A stretch of DNA of 32,202 nucleotides, from positions 1 through 32,202 of the forward strand of contig JAFAIN010000248.1 of the NCBI GenBank assembly GCA_019236695.1, given 5' to 3'. The position numbers were made by a program, and so were the translations under genes. Positions 7,521-16,441 of the stretch are shown here, in pieces. The notes beneath the pieces were generated by a model that saw only the letters and a program-made list of their open reading frames with translations, was not told the DNA's origin and did not search any database. The DNA is from Acidobacteriota bacterium. GTDB lineage: Bacteria > Acidobacteriota > Terriglobia > Terriglobales > Acidobacteriaceae. Each line of letters begins with the position of its first letter. The stretch's first letter is position 1.

Positions 7521-10265
7521 ATGCGCCCCCTCTTACGCTGCGCTCTGATCGTGGTATTGCTTGCCGTTGCCGTTTACGGCCAGAAACAAACCGTTACGGA
7601 AACAAAAGAAGTTTCAGGGGGTGCAGAGAGCAGACCTGGGCAGATTGCGTGGTCGTTTCACGCCTACGCCGGGCCTGAGCTTCCGGAAGATCAGGGCATT
7701 ACCGGCCTTTGGCAGGATCTGCAGAAGCTGCGGACAACAGCGCGGCTGATGGCAACCGCGGCTCATCCGGATGACGAGCCGGGTGCGCTGTTGACCTTGG
7801 AAGCGCGCGGGCAAGGCGCCGCCGTCCTTATGATGGCGCTCACACGCGGCGAGGGCGGCCAGAACCGCACGGGCAGCGAACTGTTCGATGAGCTCGGGAT
7901 CCTGCGCACCCTGGAACTGCTGGCCGCTGACAAGTACTACGGCGTGGAGCGTCGGTTCAGCCATGCCGCCGACTTTGGTTTCTCAAAAACCGCGGAAGAA
8001 ACCCTGGAAAAATGGGGCGGACACGACCCAGTGCTCTCTGATATCGTCCGGGTCATACGCCAGTTCCGGCCTGACGTGCTGGTTTCCCGCTTTAGCGGCA
8101 CGCCGCGCGACGGCCATGGTAATCACCAGGCCTCAGGAATCTTGACTCGCGAAGCCTTCCGCGCCGCCGCCGATCCGAACCGCTTTCCCGAGCAGCTTCG
8201 CCGGGGTTTACAGCCCTGGCAGGCCAAAAAGCTCTATGTTTGCGGCTTTGCTGTCACAACCGGCACGATTGAGATCAATACTGGCGCGTATGCTCCAGTC
8301 CTCGGCGAATCCTACGCCCAGTTCTCGATTGAAGGATTAGCTCATCAGCTCTCGCAGATTCTTCCCCCCATTGTCGCTCCCGGCGACCGCACCGAAAGAT
8401 GCGAACTGGTGGACAGTGAGGGCATAGCCAAGTCCAGCTCTGAAAATGATCTTTTTGACGGAATTGACACTTCCCTTGCGGGGCTTGCGGCTCGTTTTGG
8501 CGCCGCTCAGACGCGGTTTTTGGCTGCCGGACTCCGCGAACTCGAGGGTTATGCGCAGCAGGCAATTGCCGCCTACACTGTGGCGGACCCCTCGCGATGC
8601 GCGCGCCCGCTGCTTGCTGGAGCGAGCGCAACCGCAAATCTACTGGCCCAGGTTCGAGCGTCGGCCCTTCCTGCCGCAAGCCGTGCCGAACTCGAGGCAG
8701 AACTGCAAACCAAACGTGACCAGTTTCACGATGCTGCGAATCTCGCCCTGGGAATCGAGTTGATGGCCAGCGTAGATCCAACCGGCGGTGCTCCCGCTCA
8801 GACCGGCCCTTTTGCCCAGCAGCCGCCGACAGCGCTGTTCGCCAACCCGAGTGAAACCTTCACGATCACGGCTCGCCTCTATAACCGCAGCACCGCTTCT
8901 GTGGAACCCACGGCCATTTCGCTGGATGTCCCCCCCGGCTGGAAAGTAGAAATTATCGAAGCCGCAAAACCCGCGGCCCTCGGCCCCAACCAAAACGCCC
9001 AGTCGCGCTTTCGAGTGACCGTCGCACCCAACGCCGAGTACACCCGCCCTTACTGGCACCGCGTTAACCAGCAGGAAGACGCCATGTACATCGTGGATGA
9101 TGCCCGCTGGGCGACTCTCCCGTTTCCTCCGCCTCCGGTGCGTGCAGTCGCGCAATACCGGGCCGATAAACTTGAAGGGGAAGCCCGTACTACGGTCGAG
9201 GCACGTTATGTCGATACCATCTATGGCCAGAAGGAACGACCGCTGGCGGTCGCGCCGGCCATCAGTCTGGAAGTGGAGCCGGATACGAATGTTGTGAATA
9301 CCAGCAGTGAGGGCACACCTCTGCGAATCAGCGTCTCGGTTCGCAACACCGCGCCCGAGAACATGCAAGGGACGCTGCGCCTAGCCGCTCCCGCGCAGTG
9401 GCGCGTGGAACCTTCGGAGCTTCCGGTAAAGTTGGGCGCCGACGAAACCACCAGTTACAGCTTCAGCGTAACCCCCGTGAACTTGAGGGAACAGCACTAC
9501 GAACTCCGGGCTTCCATGGAAGCCGGAGGCCGCCGATACGCTGAAGGTTTCCGCACGCTAACTCGCGGCGACCTCGGAGCCTTCTATTACTACTCTCCCG
9601 CCCGCCAGGATGTGAGTGCGGTCAGCGTCAAGCTTCCCGCAGGCCTTCGCACTGGCTACATCATGGGGGCAGGCGACGACATTCCGCAGGTCTTGAGCCA
9701 GATTGGAATGGATGTGCAGATCATCTCGCCGCAGGAACTGGCAAGCGGCGACCTGAGCCGCTACGGAACCATCATTCTCGGCATACGGGCCTACGATGTC
9801 CGGGCCGATGTGCGCAACTACAATCGCCGCTTGCTTGCATGGATGCAGAACGGCGGGACGCTCATCGTGCAGTACAACCAGAGCGTTGCGAGCTTCAATT
9901 CAGGCCACTACACGCCTTATCCCGCCACCGAAGCGAACCAGCGCGTCACGGTTGAGCAGGCGCCGGTGGAGATACTCGAGCCGCAGAACCCGGTATTGCG
10001 CTATCCCAACGCGATTACGACGCATGATTTTGACGATTGGGTGCAGGAACGCGGCCTGTATTTCATGGGCCAGTGGTCAAGCGAATACAGCCCGCTGCTG
10101 GCATGTTCCGATCCCGGCGAGCCGCTGCTCAAAGGCGGGCTTCTGCTGGCACACTACGGCCAGGGGATCTACATTTACACCGGCTACGCATTCTTCCGGC
10201 AACTGCCGGCGGGCGTGCCCGGGGCCATCCGGCTATTTGTGAACCTGGTAAGCGCGGGCCATTAA
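7521..10265 (+). CDS. Large secreted PIG-L (LmbE-like) deacetylase family protein
   Basis: 914 residues from the ATG at 7521, which gives a signal peptide (MRPLLRCALIVVLLAVAVYG); the track start at 7473 overlaps the preceding gene. The N-terminal third is a PIG-L zinc hydrolase domain with the metal and catalytic motif HPDDE at 82-86 and the second metal site HGNH at 199-202. These enzymes de-N-acetylate GlcNAc-type substrates. The remaining roughly 650 residues look like beta-sandwich repeats (NEW3-like stretches such as FTITARLYNRS and LRISVSVRNTAPENMQG). A Rossmann-like ThuA/GATase-type C terminus follows (GTIILGIRAYDVRADV, then WMQNGGTLIVQYNQ). The architecture suggests a periplasmic or surface glycan deacetylase. 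The substrate is unknown. Confidence 0.87.
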   Translation: MRPLLRCALIVVLLAVAVYGQKQTVTETKEVSGGAESRPGQIAWSFHAYAGPELPEDQGITGLWQDLQKLRTTARLMATAAHPDDEPGALLTLEARGQGAAVLMMALTRGEGGQNRTGSELFDELGILRTLELLAADKYYGVERRFSHAADFGFSKTAEETLEKWGGHDPVLSDIVRVIRQFRPDVLVSRFSGTPRDGHGNHQASGILTREAFRAAADPNRFPEQLRRGLQPWQAKKLYVCGFAVTTGTIEINTGAYAPVLGESYAQFSIEGLAHQLSQILPPIVAPGDRTERCELVDSEGIAKSSSENDLFDGIDTSLAGLAARFGAAQTRFLAAGLRELEGYAQQAIAAYTVADPSRCARPLLAGASATANLLAQVRASALPAASRAELEAELQTKRDQFHDAANLALGIELMASVDPTGGAPAQTGPFAQQPPTALFANPSETFTITARLYNRSTASVEPTAISLDVPPGWKVEIIEAAKPAALGPNQNAQSRFRVTVAPNAEYTRPYWHRVNQQEDAMYIVDDARWATLPFPPPPVRAVAQYRADKLEGEARTTVEARYVDTIYGQKERPLAVAPAISLEVEPDTNVVNTSSEGTPLRISVSVRNTAPENMQGTLRLAAPAQWRVEPSELPVKLGADETTSYSFSVTPVNLREQHYELRASMEAGGRRYAEGFRTLTRGDLGAFYYYSPARQDVSAVSVKLPAGLRTGYIMGAGDDIPQVLSQIGMDVQIISPQELASGDLSRYGTIILGIRAYDVRADVRNYNRRLLAWMQNGGTLIVQYNQSVASFNSGHYTPYPATEANQRVTVEQAPVEILEPQNPVLRYPNAITTHDFDDWVQERGLYFMGQWSSEYSPLLACSDPGEPLLKGGLLLAHYGQGIYIYTGYAFFRQLPAGVPGAIRLFVNLVSAGH

Positions 10266-10290
10266 CACACCAATGCAAGGAGAGCTTTCT

Positions 10291-10881
10291 ATGCGAATCA
10301 TGGTTTTTCTTTTTGCCCTGGCAGCATCGGCTGCTGCACAGACACAGCCTTCCGCACCCGCCCCGAGTTCGAACCAACCGGCCGCCCCGGCCAGCATTTC
10401 GGCCGTTGTCGATCGCGAGGTCAGCAATTACGAACGCCTGCTGGTGAATGCCGCCGATGCCATGCCGGAGGACAAATTCAATTTCAATCCGGCAAGCCTG
10501 AATATCCCCGGCGCGGCTTATAAGGATGTGCGCACCTTCGCAACGCTTCTCAAACACACCGCTACGGCTAATTACTTTTACTGGGGCGCTGTGTCCGGAG
10601 AAAAGCCGCCTGACAGCATTAAAGGCCCCAATGGCCCTGACGAACTGAAGACCAAAGCTGAGATCATTCAGTTTCTGAAGGATTCATTTGCCGCAGGTCA
10701 TCGCGCGGCCAGGATGCTCACCACGGAGAATGCGCTCGAAGCGGTACAAGTACGAAACCAGAACGGAGCGCGGCTATATTTCGCGACCAATGCCGTTATC
10801 CATTGCGCCGATGAATACGGCCAGGTGGTTGAGTATCTGCGCATGAACGGGATTGTTCCGCCTGCCAGCGCCGGGAGATAG
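10291..10881 (+). CDS. Secreted DinB-like protein
   Basis: 196 residues from the ATG at 10291, chosen because AGGAGAG lies 7 nt upstream and the frame then opens with a signal peptide (MRIMVFLFALAASAAAQ). A Pro/Ser/Ala-rich linker follows, then a four-helix DinB/YfiT-type fold with candidate metal-binding histidines in LLKHTATANYF and NAVIHCADEYGQ. DinB-superfamily proteins bind metal and include thiol-dependent transferases, but many are of unknown role. Exported DinB proteins are common in Acidobacteria. It lies 25 bp after the PIG-L gene, probably co-transcribed. Confidence 0.82.
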   Translation: MRIMVFLFALAASAAAQTQPSAPAPSSNQPAAPASISAVVDREVSNYERLLVNAADAMPEDKFNFNPASLNIPGAAYKDVRTFATLLKHTATANYFYWGAVSGEKPPDSIKGPNGPDELKTKAEIIQFLKDSFAAGHRAARMLTTENALEAVQVRNQNGARLYFATNAVIHCADEYGQVVEYLRMNGIVPPASAGR

Positions 10882-10962
10882 CCACCGGCACGAGCACCTC
10901 TGAACCCATGTGCCGCCAAATCCGGGCGGGCACATGGCGCGCTGTGAGGCCCAGGAACTCGC

Positions 10963-12432
10963 TTGCCTTCCGCAGAATATCCCGAGCCCCAGTCAGGCCA
11001 CCTGGCTCGAGGCCTAAGCCTGCGGGGCGCGACCACGCTGAACATGATCGACATGATCGGCGTGGGACCATTCATCACAATCCCGCTGATGGTGACTGCG
11101 ATGGGTGGCCCGCAGGCAATGCTCGGCTGGATCCTGGGCGCGTTGTTTGCGATGTGCGACGGCCTGGTGTGGGCGGAACTCGGGGCCGCCATGCCGCGCG
11201 CGGGAGGCTCGTATTACTACTTGAAGGAAATCTATGGACCGAAGGGTTTGGGCCGCCTGCTCTCCTTTCTGTTCGTCTGGCAATTGTCCTTCAGCGCCCC
11301 TCTTTCGATCGCTTCCGGCTGTGTCGGCCTCGGCCGGTATGCCGGCTATCTCTGGCCGGGGCTCATCGCAGGCAGTGAACATCGCCTCGCGATCCGTGTT
11401 CCGCTGCTCGGCCCACTCGCTATAACGTCCGTGGTAAACGGCGGAACACTGGTTGCAATCGCGGCGTGTGTTCTGGTTGTAGCTCTCTTGTATCGGCGCA
11501 TCACGATGATCAGCCGCCTCTCGGCGATGCTTGCGGCAGGCGTCCTGGGCACAGTTGGATGGGTCATCATCTCCGGCTTTCGACACTTCAACGCTGCCCG
11601 CGCGTTTAGCTTTCCTCCCGGCGCATTTGCCCTGGATTCGAATTTCTTTCTCGGCCTGGGCGCTGCGATGCTGGTGGCGACGTATGACTATTGGGGCTAC
11701 TACAACGTCTGTTTCCTGGGTGAGGAAGTGGAGAAACCCGAGCGCAATATCCCACGGGCGTTGATTCTCTCGATTGCGCTGGTGGCGGTGCTGTACCTCG
11801 CTATGAACATCAGCATTCTCGGCGTTGTGCCCTGGCGCGAGTTGCAGAACGTACACGCCAACACCCGCTACTACGTCGTATCGACACTCATGGAGCGTCT
11901 TTATGGCCGCTGGGCAGGGAGTCTGGCCGCGGTGCTGATCATGTGGACTGCGTTTGCCTCCGTATTCTCTCTGCTGCTCGGCTACTCGCGAGTGCCCTAT
12001 GCCGCCGCCCTGGACGGCAACTATTTTCGGGTGTTCGCGAAACTGCACCCTCGGGGCCGTTTTCCTTACATTTCGGTGCTCGCACTGGGCGCCGTAGCAT
12101 CCGCGGCCTGTTTCTTGCGGCTGGACGACCTGATTTCGAAGCTTGTGGTAATTCGCATCATGATGCAGTTTCTTCTGCAGACCATTGGGGTCATGGTGTT
12201 GCGCGTAAAGCGGCCTGATATGCCGCGCCCGTTTCGAATTTGGCTCTACCCCGTCCCTGCGCTGCTGGCAACAGCCGGCTTTTTGTTCGTCCTCATCGAG
12301 CGGCCAAATTTTGCCAATGAACTTCGTTGGGGAGCAGCAGTCATTGTGCTCGGCACATGCGTCTTTTTGCTCCGCTCGGCTGTACGCAAAGAATGGCCGT
12401 TTGCGGCCCCGCGCATTCGCGCCTCAAACTGA
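10963..12432 (+). CDS. APC-superfamily amino acid permease
   Basis: A 489-residue polytopic membrane protein. The first transmembrane helix carries the APC motif IGVGPFITIPLMV. It is followed by an acidic/glycine segment typical of the family (LVWAELGAAMPRAGGSYYYL) and about ten further hydrophobic helices. This matches the amino acid/polyamine/organocation family, which imports or exchanges amino acids or amines by proton symport. The start is TTG at 10963 with AGGAA 5 nt upstream; the next ATG (11044) would delete part of helix 1. It lies between the DinB and Rieske genes on the same strand. The substrate cannot be read from sequence. Confidence 0.9.
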   Translation: MPSAEYPEPQSGHLARGLSLRGATTLNMIDMIGVGPFITIPLMVTAMGGPQAMLGWILGALFAMCDGLVWAELGAAMPRAGGSYYYLKEIYGPKGLGRLLSFLFVWQLSFSAPLSIASGCVGLGRYAGYLWPGLIAGSEHRLAIRVPLLGPLAITSVVNGGTLVAIAACVLVVALLYRRITMISRLSAMLAAGVLGTVGWVIISGFRHFNAARAFSFPPGAFALDSNFFLGLGAAMLVATYDYWGYYNVCFLGEEVEKPERNIPRALILSIALVAVLYLAMNISILGVVPWRELQNVHANTRYYVVSTLMERLYGRWAGSLAAVLIMWTAFASVFSLLLGYSRVPYAAALDGNYFRVFAKLHPRGRFPYISVLALGAVASAACFLRLDDLISKLVVIRIMMQFLLQTIGVMVLRVKRPDMPRPFRIWLYPVPALLATAGFLFVLIERPNFANELRWGAAVIVLGTCVFLLRSAVRKEWPFAAPRIRASN

Positions 12433-12446
12433 CCGAACTCATGGCG

Positions 12447-12452
12447 CATAAT
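12447..12452 (+). promoter_or_regulatory. -10-like box CATAAT abutting the Rieske gene
   Basis: CATAAT ends 6 bases before the ATG at 12459, placing the expected transcription start on or next to the start codon. No convincing -35 box is seen. It suggests a leaderless mRNA, although read-through from the permease gene 26 bp upstream is also possible. Confidence 0.35.
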
Positions 12453-12458
12453 TAGGGC

Positions 12459-13595
12459 ATGGCGCATCGTACATTTCGCGATCTTGTCTCTGAATACGAT
12501 CTGCTGGCGCCTCTGGAGCGCGCCAGCACCATCCCTGCGAACTGGTATCGCGACCGCCGCGTGGCTCAGGCCGAAGCATCCTGTGTTTTCGGCGCGAGTT
12601 GGCAGTGTGTTGCCCGCGCGGATCAAATTGCGGAGCCGGGGCAATTTGTAAGCACCGAAATCTCCGGGGAACCCATTCTCGTGGTGCGCGGCGCCGACTG
12701 CCATTTGCGCGGATTTTTTAATGTCTGCCGCCATCATGCTGCCGCCGTGGCCACCGCGCCGTGCGGGTCGGCGTCAGTTTTTAAGTGCCCATACCATGGG
12801 TGGACTTACGGGCTCGATGGAACCCTGAGGGGCGCTCCCGATTTTTCTGCCGTTCAGGACTTCGACCCCGCCAGTTACGGCCTGGCTCCCGTGCTGGCCG
12901 AGCAATGGCAGCAATTCGTATTCGTCAATCTCGACCTGGGTGCGCCCACGCTTGACTCGTATGTGGGAGATTTTGCGTTCCGGGCCGCCTCGCTTGGGCT
13001 TACCGAGCTTCGGTTTGTGGAGCGGCGCGAGTATGAGCTGAAATGCAACTGGAAGGTCTTCGTTGATAATTATCTTGACGGCGGTTATCACGTTCCCTAC
13101 GTTCACAAAGCCCTGAACAGCGTTCTGGATTACCGGCAGTACACGGTTGAAACTGCTGGCCGCGCCTGTCTCCAGTCCAGCCCGGTTGACAGCGCCTCGG
13201 CGGTAGACGAATCGTTAGGCAGAACACGGCGTGGCGCCGCCTATTATTTCTGGTTCTATCCCAACTTTATGCTGAACTGGTATGAGGGAGTGCTCGATAC
13301 CAACCTCGTGCTCCCCGCCGGAATTGACAGGACCCGCGTGATTTTCGACTTCTACTTCGGACCGGAATTCGATGAGGAGGCGGCGCGCAACAGCATTGCG
13401 GTAAGCGAACACATTCAGGATGAGGATGTGGCAATTTGCGAAGCTGTTCAGCGCGGGCTTGGATCGCGTGCCTACAGCACCGGTCGCCTTTCGGTCCGGC
13501 GCGAAGCCGGCGAGCACTTGTTCCACCGCTTGCTGGCGAACGATTTGCGGCGAGCAGCAGAATTACTGCCTGCTCAGGCGTTGTCGCCCGAGTAG
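12459..13595 (+). CDS. Rieske non-heme iron oxygenase, alpha subunit
   Basis: 378 residues with the two-domain plan of aromatic-ring-hydroxylating / choline-monooxygenase-like oxygenases. The Rieske [2Fe-2S] ligands are NVCRHH (Cys-x-His) and KCPYHGWTYG (Cys-x2-His). The mononuclear iron site is DNYLDGGYHVPYVH, with two histidines and acidic residues, and a later acidic ligand lies in QDEDVAICEAVQRGLGS. The EAVQRGL neighbourhood resembles choline or glycine-betaine monooxygenase relatives more than classical dioxygenases. A quaternary-amine or similar substrate is therefore possible, which would fit the amine/amino acid permease upstream. No reductase gene is adjacent. It ends only 5 bp from the convergent gene. 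Confidence 0.92.
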   Translation: MAHRTFRDLVSEYDLLAPLERASTIPANWYRDRRVAQAEASCVFGASWQCVARADQIAEPGQFVSTEISGEPILVVRGADCHLRGFFNVCRHHAAAVATAPCGSASVFKCPYHGWTYGLDGTLRGAPDFSAVQDFDPASYGLAPVLAEQWQQFVFVNLDLGAPTLDSYVGDFAFRAASLGLTELRFVERREYELKCNWKVFVDNYLDGGYHVPYVHKALNSVLDYRQYTVETAGRACLQSSPVDSASAVDESLGRTRRGAAYYFWFYPNFMLNWYEGVLDTNLVLPAGIDRTRVIFDFYFGPEFDEEAARNSIAVSEHIQDEDVAICEAVQRGLGSRAYSTGRLSVRREAGEHLFHRLLANDLRRAAELLPAQALSPE

Positions 13596-13600
13596 CACGG

Positions 13601-14524
13601 CTACTTTGGAGGAGTACCAGCTCCGATTGCTGGGTGGTTGGACTGCTGTTGAGCGATCTGGTCTGTGCTTGGGTTGTATTCCTCAAGCATGTGAATTCCC
13701 TGAGCCAATGTGATGTGGCCGTGTACCGGATGAAAGTCACTGAGGTTTTCGGTTTCGTGGATGTGCAGGGCCTTGAACATCAATTCCTTGCCCTCAAAAT
13801 TGAGTTTGGTCTCTACCAACTCCCAGCGCCCCTCTCCTACGTCGCGTTGCTCGATTTCGAAGCTACCGCCGCTGTTCAGCCGGCCCAGAATGCCCCATCC
13901 GAACTCAACATCGCGAATCAGCTTTGCCTGGAGCCTGACAATGCGGTTTACGCTGGGATCGACCCACATCGTCCCCTGCATTCCTTCCAACACGCGGAGG
14001 TCGCGATTGGGAGCAACGTACGCCGGATTCGGATTGAAGCTCAGCCGCAACAACGACCCGCCATTCGCGCCCGGCTCCTCTCCTGCATAGCTGTAAAGGA
14101 ATGCTCTGGGAAAAGCAGCCAGCAAGCGATCGCTCCGCTGCTCATCCTCTCTTTGCCGATTGCGGCGTTGCTGCCACGCAGCAGGATCCTTCAGGTAGTG
14201 GTTCAGCCTCTGCTCTTCCGCTTTTTGCTGATCCGATGTCAACGGCTGCCCTTTTAGAGCAATGACCCGCGCCACTGAGCCATCATCAATCTCGAGGATT
14301 TCCCGGAGTTCGTCCCGGTCAGGTGTGACCCGATGCAGGCGATACATCAAATGGGCTTTTGCGCCGTTATTCGCCAGTTGTTGCTGCACGGCCCGGGACA
14401 CCAACTCATTCGCCGAGATCCGGGCCGCCTGCCGGGCTGAGGCCGCGCGGGGTCCAACAAAGCACATTGCCGCCAAAAAGCCCAGCATGCCTGCCCGGCA
14501 AGTAGATTTGATATGGAAGCTCAT
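13601..14524 (-). CDS. Conserved exported protein of unknown function
   Basis: 307 residues beginning with a signal-peptide-like segment (GMLGFLAAMCFVGPRAASA). The body has helix-rich charged sequence (QQKAEEQRLNHYLKDPAAWQ), then beta-rich sequence with GTMWVDPSVNRIVRLQAKLI and FEIEQRDVGEGRWELVETKL. This pattern resembles LolA/outer-membrane-lipoprotein-sorting-type folds that report on a membrane-associated ligand, but no diagnostic motif is present. The tail is Gln/Pro-rich. I recognise the type as common in Acidobacteria without being able to name a function. It converges with the Rieske gene, with 5 bp between stops. Confidence 0.75.
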   Translation of the reverse strand: MSFHIKSTCRAGMLGFLAAMCFVGPRAASARQAARISANELVSRAVQQQLANNGAKAHLMYRLHRVTPDRDELREILEIDDGSVARVIALKGQPLTSDQQKAEEQRLNHYLKDPAAWQQRRNRQREDEQRSDRLLAAFPRAFLYSYAGEEPGANGGSLLRLSFNPNPAYVAPNRDLRVLEGMQGTMWVDPSVNRIVRLQAKLIRDVEFGWGILGRLNSGGSFEIEQRDVGEGRWELVETKLNFEGKELMFKALHIHETENLSDFHPVHGHITLAQGIHMLEEYNPSTDQIAQQQSNHPAIGAGTPPK

Positions 14525-15021
14525 GCGTGGCTAAACAATTAAGACGGGTTTCCGCTGGTTCAAGTTGCATTTTCGGCAACCTGTTCCCTGTTCGAAGCCG
14601 GATCGGAGCGGATGGAGCCTGCGATTGCTGCAGGCATATCGGCCCGCCTGGAAAGGCAGTCCCATTACTGGCATCCAGGTCGCTCGCGATCGGAACCGCT
14701 GTTCCCCTGGTTTCAGTTCCGCTCAAACGAACGACGCTCCAAGCGGGCCGATGACTGTTCACAAGCAAGGCAACAGCCAAACTATGACTGCTGTACCGTC
14801 AAGAGACCCTCCGGTTATGCCCATCGAATCAGGCATTTGGGACATCGAACCTGAGCCCGCGCCTTTTGATTGGTTTAAGGGTTGTGTATTGCTCAGTAAG
14901 TTATCACTTCGTTTGCCACCGATAGGAATCCGGCTGCTCATTTTCTCCGATTCTCCGAACCCGACCCCCTGCAATCGCCCTCGCCATGCCGGCGAGAGGG
15001 GCCGTCCCGGCGAATTTAGCC
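14525..15021. other. Intergenic region without a convincing gene
   Basis: 497 bases between the start of one minus-strand gene and the stop of another. Several open frames cross it (for example an ATG frame from about 14751 to 15032 plus), but none has a ribosome site, domain or export signal. A small GC-rich inverted repeat near 14980-15000 could help terminate the cysteine hydrolase transcript. Nothing else stands out. Confidence 0.5.
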
Positions 15022-15624
15022 CTACTGCTTGAGCCAGGGCAGCATCTGCTTGAATGCCTGCGTGCCAGACCCTTTCAGCAGTTCATAGATCGCCATCTCA
15101 GTCGTAGAGATTACGGCCCCGGCATCACGTAACCGCTCCAAACCGATTCGCCAATTGAACTCAGAGCGGGAGCCCACGGCATCAGCAATGACGTGAACCG
15201 CGTAGCCGCGCTCTAATGCGGCGAGTGCGGTCTGGAGGACGCAGATATGAGTCTCCATACCCAGGATGACGAGCTGCTCCCGATGTGCGCTGGCTGCTGT
15301 GGCGGCGCAAAACGCCTGGCTCCCGAAACAACTGAAGTCCTGCTTGTCGTAAATTTCGGTCCCGCCAGGAAGAAGGTCGTTGATCGCCGGAACCGTTGGG
15401 CCAAGGCCGCGGGCGTACTGAGTTGTGGCCAGCACCGGCAACCTGAGAATGCCGGCCAGTCTGAGAAACAATCGTGCGTTGCGCACGAGCCTCTCGCCTT
15501 CGAAAATAGGAGGCAGCAACTTTTCCTGTATGTCCACGATCACCAGGGCTGCTTTTGCGGGGTCAAGAGTGCTGCTCGCCCCTGCAGCACAACTCCGGGG
15601 GAGACCTTCCAATGTAGTTCCCAT
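15022..15624 (-). CDS. Isochorismatase-family cysteine hydrolase
   Basis: 200 residues with the catalytic triad layout of the isochorismatase-like hydrolases: Asp in LVIVDIQEKL, Lys in DKQDFSCF, and nucleophilic Cys in METHICVLQTAL. The cis-peptide region precedes the cysteine as GMETH. Length and motifs match the single-domain YcaC/nicotinamidase-like branch, which hydrolyses amides or related bonds; the substrate is not predictable. The ATG at 15624 has no Shine-Dalgarno but sits 6 bp after a TACAAT -10-like box, suggesting a leaderless message. It appears to be a single-gene unit, divergent from the pilin cluster. Confidence 0.92.
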   Translation of the reverse strand: MGTTLEGLPRSCAAGASSTLDPAKAALVIVDIQEKLLPPIFEGERLVRNARLFLRLAGILRLPVLATTQYARGLGPTVPAINDLLPGGTEIYDKQDFSCFGSQAFCAATAASAHREQLVILGMETHICVLQTALAALERGYAVHVIADAVGSRSEFNWRIGLERLRDAGAVISTTEMAIYELLKGSGTQAFKQMLPWLKQ

Positions 15625-15630
15625 ACCTGA

Positions 15631-15636
15631 ATTGTA
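15631..15636 (-). promoter_or_regulatory. -10-like box TACAAT abutting the cysteine hydrolase start
   Basis: On the minus strand TACAAT is followed by six bases (TCAGGT) and the ATG. The expected transcription start coincides with the start codon. No canonical -35 box is seen. Confidence 0.4.
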
Positions 15637-15828
15637 CTCACCGGAACCCGGAGCCTTCCCGACAGAATGTTTCAGGCGGTGACAAATTTTGTTGCCAGTT
15701 TGTGTCGAGCGCCCCGTCCGCCCCTGCCCGTGACGGGAGGTGCCAGGCTTATCTGGTTACGGATGTGCTGCCTCACAATTCATGGGGTTGCAGAGAATTA
15801 TGGCATGGCACACGACGCGCTGGGGCCT

Positions 15829-15845
15829 ATGGCATTGAGGATGCA
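15829..15845 (+). promoter_or_regulatory. Candidate sigma-54 (-24/-12) promoter of pilin 1
   Basis: ATGGCATTGAGGATGCA has GG and GC exactly 10 bp apart and fits TGGCW-N7-TGCA, the same form found before pilins 2 and 3. The predicted start near 15856 gives a leader of about 90 nt. An overlapping alternative, ATGGCACACGACGCGCT at 15805-15821, has a better -24 half (TGGCAC) but a weaker -12 half. Confidence 0.5.
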
Positions 15846-15946
15846 ACTGTCCGTCCACGTGAGGGGAGAGAGCCCGCACCGGCGACTCGCCTATCCGCAC
15901 GCATATTTCTGCGGCAGGTATTGTGCCCCCGGAGACACAAAAATCA

Positions 15947-16420
15947 ATGCGTAAACAAAAAGGCTTTTCACTGATCGAGTTGCTCATTGTGGTCGCCATC
16001 ATCCTGATCATCGCGGCGATCGCCGTGCCAAACCTGTTGCGCTCACGCATGGCTGCCAATGAGGCCTCCGCGGTGGGCACCATTCGAACAATCAACACGG
16101 CGCAAGTAACGTACGCCAGCACTTATCCGAGCACGGGGTACACTGCGCTTTCGTCGCTCGGCGGAGCCTCGCCCTGCACACCCGGCCCGACTAGTGCCTG
16201 CATCATCGACCCGACAGTTTCAGGAGGCGGCGTGAAGAGTGGTTTCACCTTCGCCTCGGCCGCGGGCGCGGGCACGCCCTCGATTGCGTTCACGGCGAAC
16301 GGCAACCCGGTAACGTTTGGAACCACCGGGATGCGCAATTTCTTCTCCGATGACAGCTTTGTCATTCGCTACAGCACCAACGGTAATCCGGCAACCGTGA
16401 GCGATACACCGCTCCAGTAG
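15947..16420 (+). CDS. pilA: Type IV pilin, first tandem copy
   Basis: A 157-residue prepilin. The leader MRKQKG is followed by the cleavage and assembly motif FSLIELLIVVAIILIIAAIA, so PilD-type peptidase would cut G|F and methylate Phe1; the essential Glu5 is present. The globular part has two closely spaced cysteines (ASPCTPGPTSAC) that could form a disulphide, a Gly-rich loop (TVSGGGVKSGFTF), and a conserved FGTTGMRNFFSD segment near the C terminus. It ends in LQ like its two neighbours. The track start at 15923 is upstream; I use the ATG at 15947 because it gives the normal short leader, with GGAGA 11 nt before it. It should form or contribute to the pilus shaft. Confidence 0.93.
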   Translation: MRKQKGFSLIELLIVVAIILIIAAIAVPNLLRSRMAANEASAVGTIRTINTAQVTYASTYPSTGYTALSSLGGASPCTPGPTSACIIDPTVSGGGVKSGFTFASAAGAGTPSIAFTANGNPVTFGTTGMRNFFSDDSFVIRYSTNGNPATVSDTPLQ

Positions 16421-16441
16421 ACCTCGTTTTTGTCCTCTATC

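Larger units (their letters stand above)
15625..15946. other. Promoter region of the first pilin gene
   Basis: 322 bases between the divergent cysteine hydrolase and pilin 1. Frames through it carry no domain. It holds the hydrolase -10 box, a GTGACAAA-containing dyad-like element (15679-15696) and sigma-54-type elements near 15805-15845. I find no riboswitch pattern I can defend. Confidence 0.5.

Noticed and set aside
11014-12048. 344-codon minus-strand ORF
   Set aside because: It is antisense to the APC permease; His/Arg/Gln-rich translation is typical of a reversed membrane-protein gene.
13436-14257. 273-codon plus-strand ORF
   Set aside because: It spans the end of the Rieske gene and the antisense of the exported protein; no domain or initiation signal.
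14751-15032. ATG frame in the intergenic region (MTVHKQGNSQTM...)
   Set aside because: No ribosome site, no -10 box, no domain or export signal, and it runs into the convergent hydrolase stop. I could not support it.
15700-15946. c-di-GMP riboswitch ahead of pilin 1
   Set aside because: I looked for the conserved GEMM core and tetraloop features and did not find them. The leader is explained by promoter elements.
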